Origin: an uncultured Christensenella sp.
Lineage (GTDB): Bacteria; Bacillota; Clostridia; Christensenellales; Pumilibacteraceae
Length of the DNA: 59,385 nucleotides
Assembly (NCBI GenBank): GCA_910577435.1
Contig: CAJTLV010000008.1
Coordinates: forward strand, 48,157-107,541
Direction: 5' to 3'
Positions 58,265-59,385 of this stretch are shown here, piece by piece; the first letter of the stretch is position 1, and each line of letters starts with the position of its first letter. A program made the translations under genes and the position numbers. The notes under the pieces are model-generated. The model made no database searches and was not told the origin of the DNA. It worked only from the letters and a program-made list of their open reading frames with translations.

Positions 58265-59227
58265 ATGAAACTGTCGGTTTTTTCGCCCGTATTCGGCAAT
58301 ATGCCGCTCGACGGCGCGCTGAAATACCTTAAAGACAGAGGCGTCGACGGTATGGAGTTGGGCGCGGGAGGCTATCCCGGGAAAGCGCACGCCGATATTA
58401 TCGAACTGAAAGACAGCGCGAAAAAGCGCGACGAACTTAAAGCACTGTTTAATAAACACGGCATCGAGATAGCGGCGCTGTCCGTTCACGGCAATCCCGT
58501 TCACCCGCAAAAACAGTTGGCGAAAACGGCGGACGAAGAGCTTGATGCGGCAATCGAGGTCGCGCCCAAGCTCGGAGTAAAAAACATAATCACGTTTTCG
58601 GGCTGTCCGAGCGACGGCAAAGGCGATATGCCTAATTGGGTGACTTGCGCTTGGCCCAACGAATATCGGGACGTTCTCGAATATCAGTGGAACGACGTGC
58701 TTATCCCGTATTGGACGGAAAAGGCAAAATGCGCGGCGTCGGCGGGCGTTCGGATATGTTTCGAAATGCACCCCGGGTTTTGCGTGTACAATCCCGAAAC
58801 GCTGCTTAAACTCCGCGCGGCGGCGGGTGAAGGTATCGGCGCGAACTTCGATCCGTCGCACCTTTTGTGGCAGGGCATCGACCCCGTCGCGGCTATAAAG
58901 AAGTTGGGCGATGCGCTGTTCTGGTTCCACGCAAAGGACACCGCGATAGACAAATACAATACGGCAGTCAACGGCGTTCTCGACACCAAGCCGTATTCGT
59001 TTGAAAACCAGCGCAGTTGGATATTCCGTACGGTCGGTTACGGCTCGGACGAAAAGCTTTGGAAAGATATGGTGTCGGCGTTGCGCGTTATCGGTTACGA
59101 CGGATATCTGTCCATCGAGCACGAGGACAGCTTGATGACGCAAACGGAAGGTCTAGACAAAGCGATAGAGTTTATGAAGAAGGTCATTATCCGTGCACCG
59201 CGCACCGAAGCGCTGTGGTGGGTGTGA
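58265..59227 (+). CDS. Sugar isomerase/epimerase (TIM barrel), second
   Basis: 320 residues, starting on the base after the previous stop. Same fold as the gene at 56437 but longer; motifs GVDGMELGAGGYPG, CFEMHPGFCVYNPETLL, NFDPSHLLWQGIDP, FHAKDT and LSIEHEDSLM give the metal ligands. Such proteins include the 3-keto-hexose epimerases (YcjR-like). Last gene of the operon. Confidence 0.85.
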   Translation: MKLSVFSPVFGNMPLDGALKYLKDRGVDGMELGAGGYPGKAHADIIELKDSAKKRDELKALFNKHGIEIAALSVHGNPVHPQKQLAKTADEELDAAIEVAPKLGVKNIITFSGCPSDGKGDMPNWVTCAWPNEYRDVLEYQWNDVLIPYWTEKAKCAASAGVRICFEMHPGFCVYNPETLLKLRAAAGEGIGANFDPSHLLWQGIDPVAAIKKLGDALFWFHAKDTAIDKYNTAVNGVLDTKPYSFENQRSWIFRTVGYGSDEKLWKDMVSALRVIGYDGYLSIEHEDSLMTQTEGLDKAIEFMKKVIIRAPRTEALWWV

Positions 59228-59284
59228 ACAGACAAGCCTGTCCGAATGTGATTGCGTTTCGTTATGCCGTAAATGTTTGCTTAG

Positions 59285-59385
59285 TGAAATGCACCCCAAA
59301 AGTTAGACAAACTAATGGAGGTGCATTTTTATGGCAAAGAAAGGACAAACATTCAAAAAGTATAGCGCAGAGTTCAAGTTATGTG
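59285..59385 (+). mobile_element. Left end of an IS3-family insertion sequence (partial)
   Basis: Starts with TGAAATGCACCCCAAAAG..., the terminal repeat type seen in IS3/IS150-like elements, and runs off the window. An SD (GGAGGTG) precedes a frame with an IS3 OrfA-like start. Only about 100 bp is visible. Confidence 0.75.
59331..59385 (+). CDS. IS3-family transposase OrfA, partial
   Basis: Starts MAKKGQTFKKYSAEFKL, the usual helix-turn-helix OrfA beginning, and continues beyond the window edge. SD TGGAGGTG upstream. Confidence 0.75.
   Translation, partial: MAKKGQTFKKYSAEFKLC

Noticed and set aside
57362..59143. 593-codon antisense frame over the last two operon genes
   Set aside because: Shadow frame of well-supported genes; no start signal or recognisable domain.
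1..59385. CRISPR array
   Set aside because: No regularly spaced short direct repeats were seen in either strand; no cas gene.

Overview
The window looks like about 59 kb of chromosome from an endospore-forming Clostridia-type Firmicute, possibly Christensenellales-like; the lineage is inferred. Evidence for spore formation is Spo0A, SpoIIE, a SipL-like DUF3794/LysM protein next to Veg and IspE, and Soj/ParA. Most core genes are GC-moderate and use many NCG codons. Promoters are close to TTGACA-N17-TATAAT, and most genes have a clear Shine-Dalgarno (SD). A minority have a sigma-A -10 box placed so that the start codon is at or within about 4 nt of the predicted transcript start, so they would be leaderless.

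Layout. 0-9 kb: a transporter fused to a GH2 glycosidase, a zinc-ribbon protein, veg, the SipL-like gene, ispE and a GH13 glycosidase. 9-10.5 kb: a long leader with two small ORFs and a strong terminator ahead of a Cfr-like 23S rRNA methyltransferase. 10.5-18.2 kb: accessory DNA with gene remnants, a lipoprotein/ECF sigma/membrane anti-sigma-like cluster whose two sensor proteins share a 431-bp identical segment, and a 2.6-kb Rep-bearing element inserted at the 3' end of tRNA-Ala. 18-22 kb: XRE regulator, a RadC-like pseudoenzyme, spo0A, degV and tRNA-Val. 22-25 kb: small accessory genes between two copies of a structured repeat. 25-29.6 kb: a DUF4832-type lipoprotein, an AgrC-like kinase, a 16-residue Trp-rich peptide gene on the opposite strand, and a Spo0A-like response regulator. 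29.8-36 kb: spoIIE, a DegT-family enzyme, a small zinc-ribbon gene, an orphan histidine kinase, a DUF1858 gene and pth. 36-49.6 kb: mfd, an AlkD-like gene, a GH78-like rhamnosidase, plsC-like, soj, ppx, divIC-like, ridA, gltX, an M20 dipeptidase and trxA. 49.7-52 kb: a large HD-RYR-SLOG protein that looks like a nucleotide-linked defence effector. 53-59.3 kb: three tRNAs, an AraC regulator divergent from a five-gene oxidoreductase/ThuA/epimerase operon, and the left end of an IS3-family element.

How the parts fit. The sugar genes (transporter-GH2, GH13, GH78-like, and the last operon, which resembles 3-keto-glycoside pathways) point to growth on plant or host glycosides. The candidates for undescribed biology are the Trp-rich peptide with its flanking kinase and regulator, the HD-RYR-SLOG protein, the integrase-less tRNA-Ala element, and the sigma/anti-sigma/lipoprotein cluster. 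All functions are read from sequence and recalled family motifs; no database search was run.
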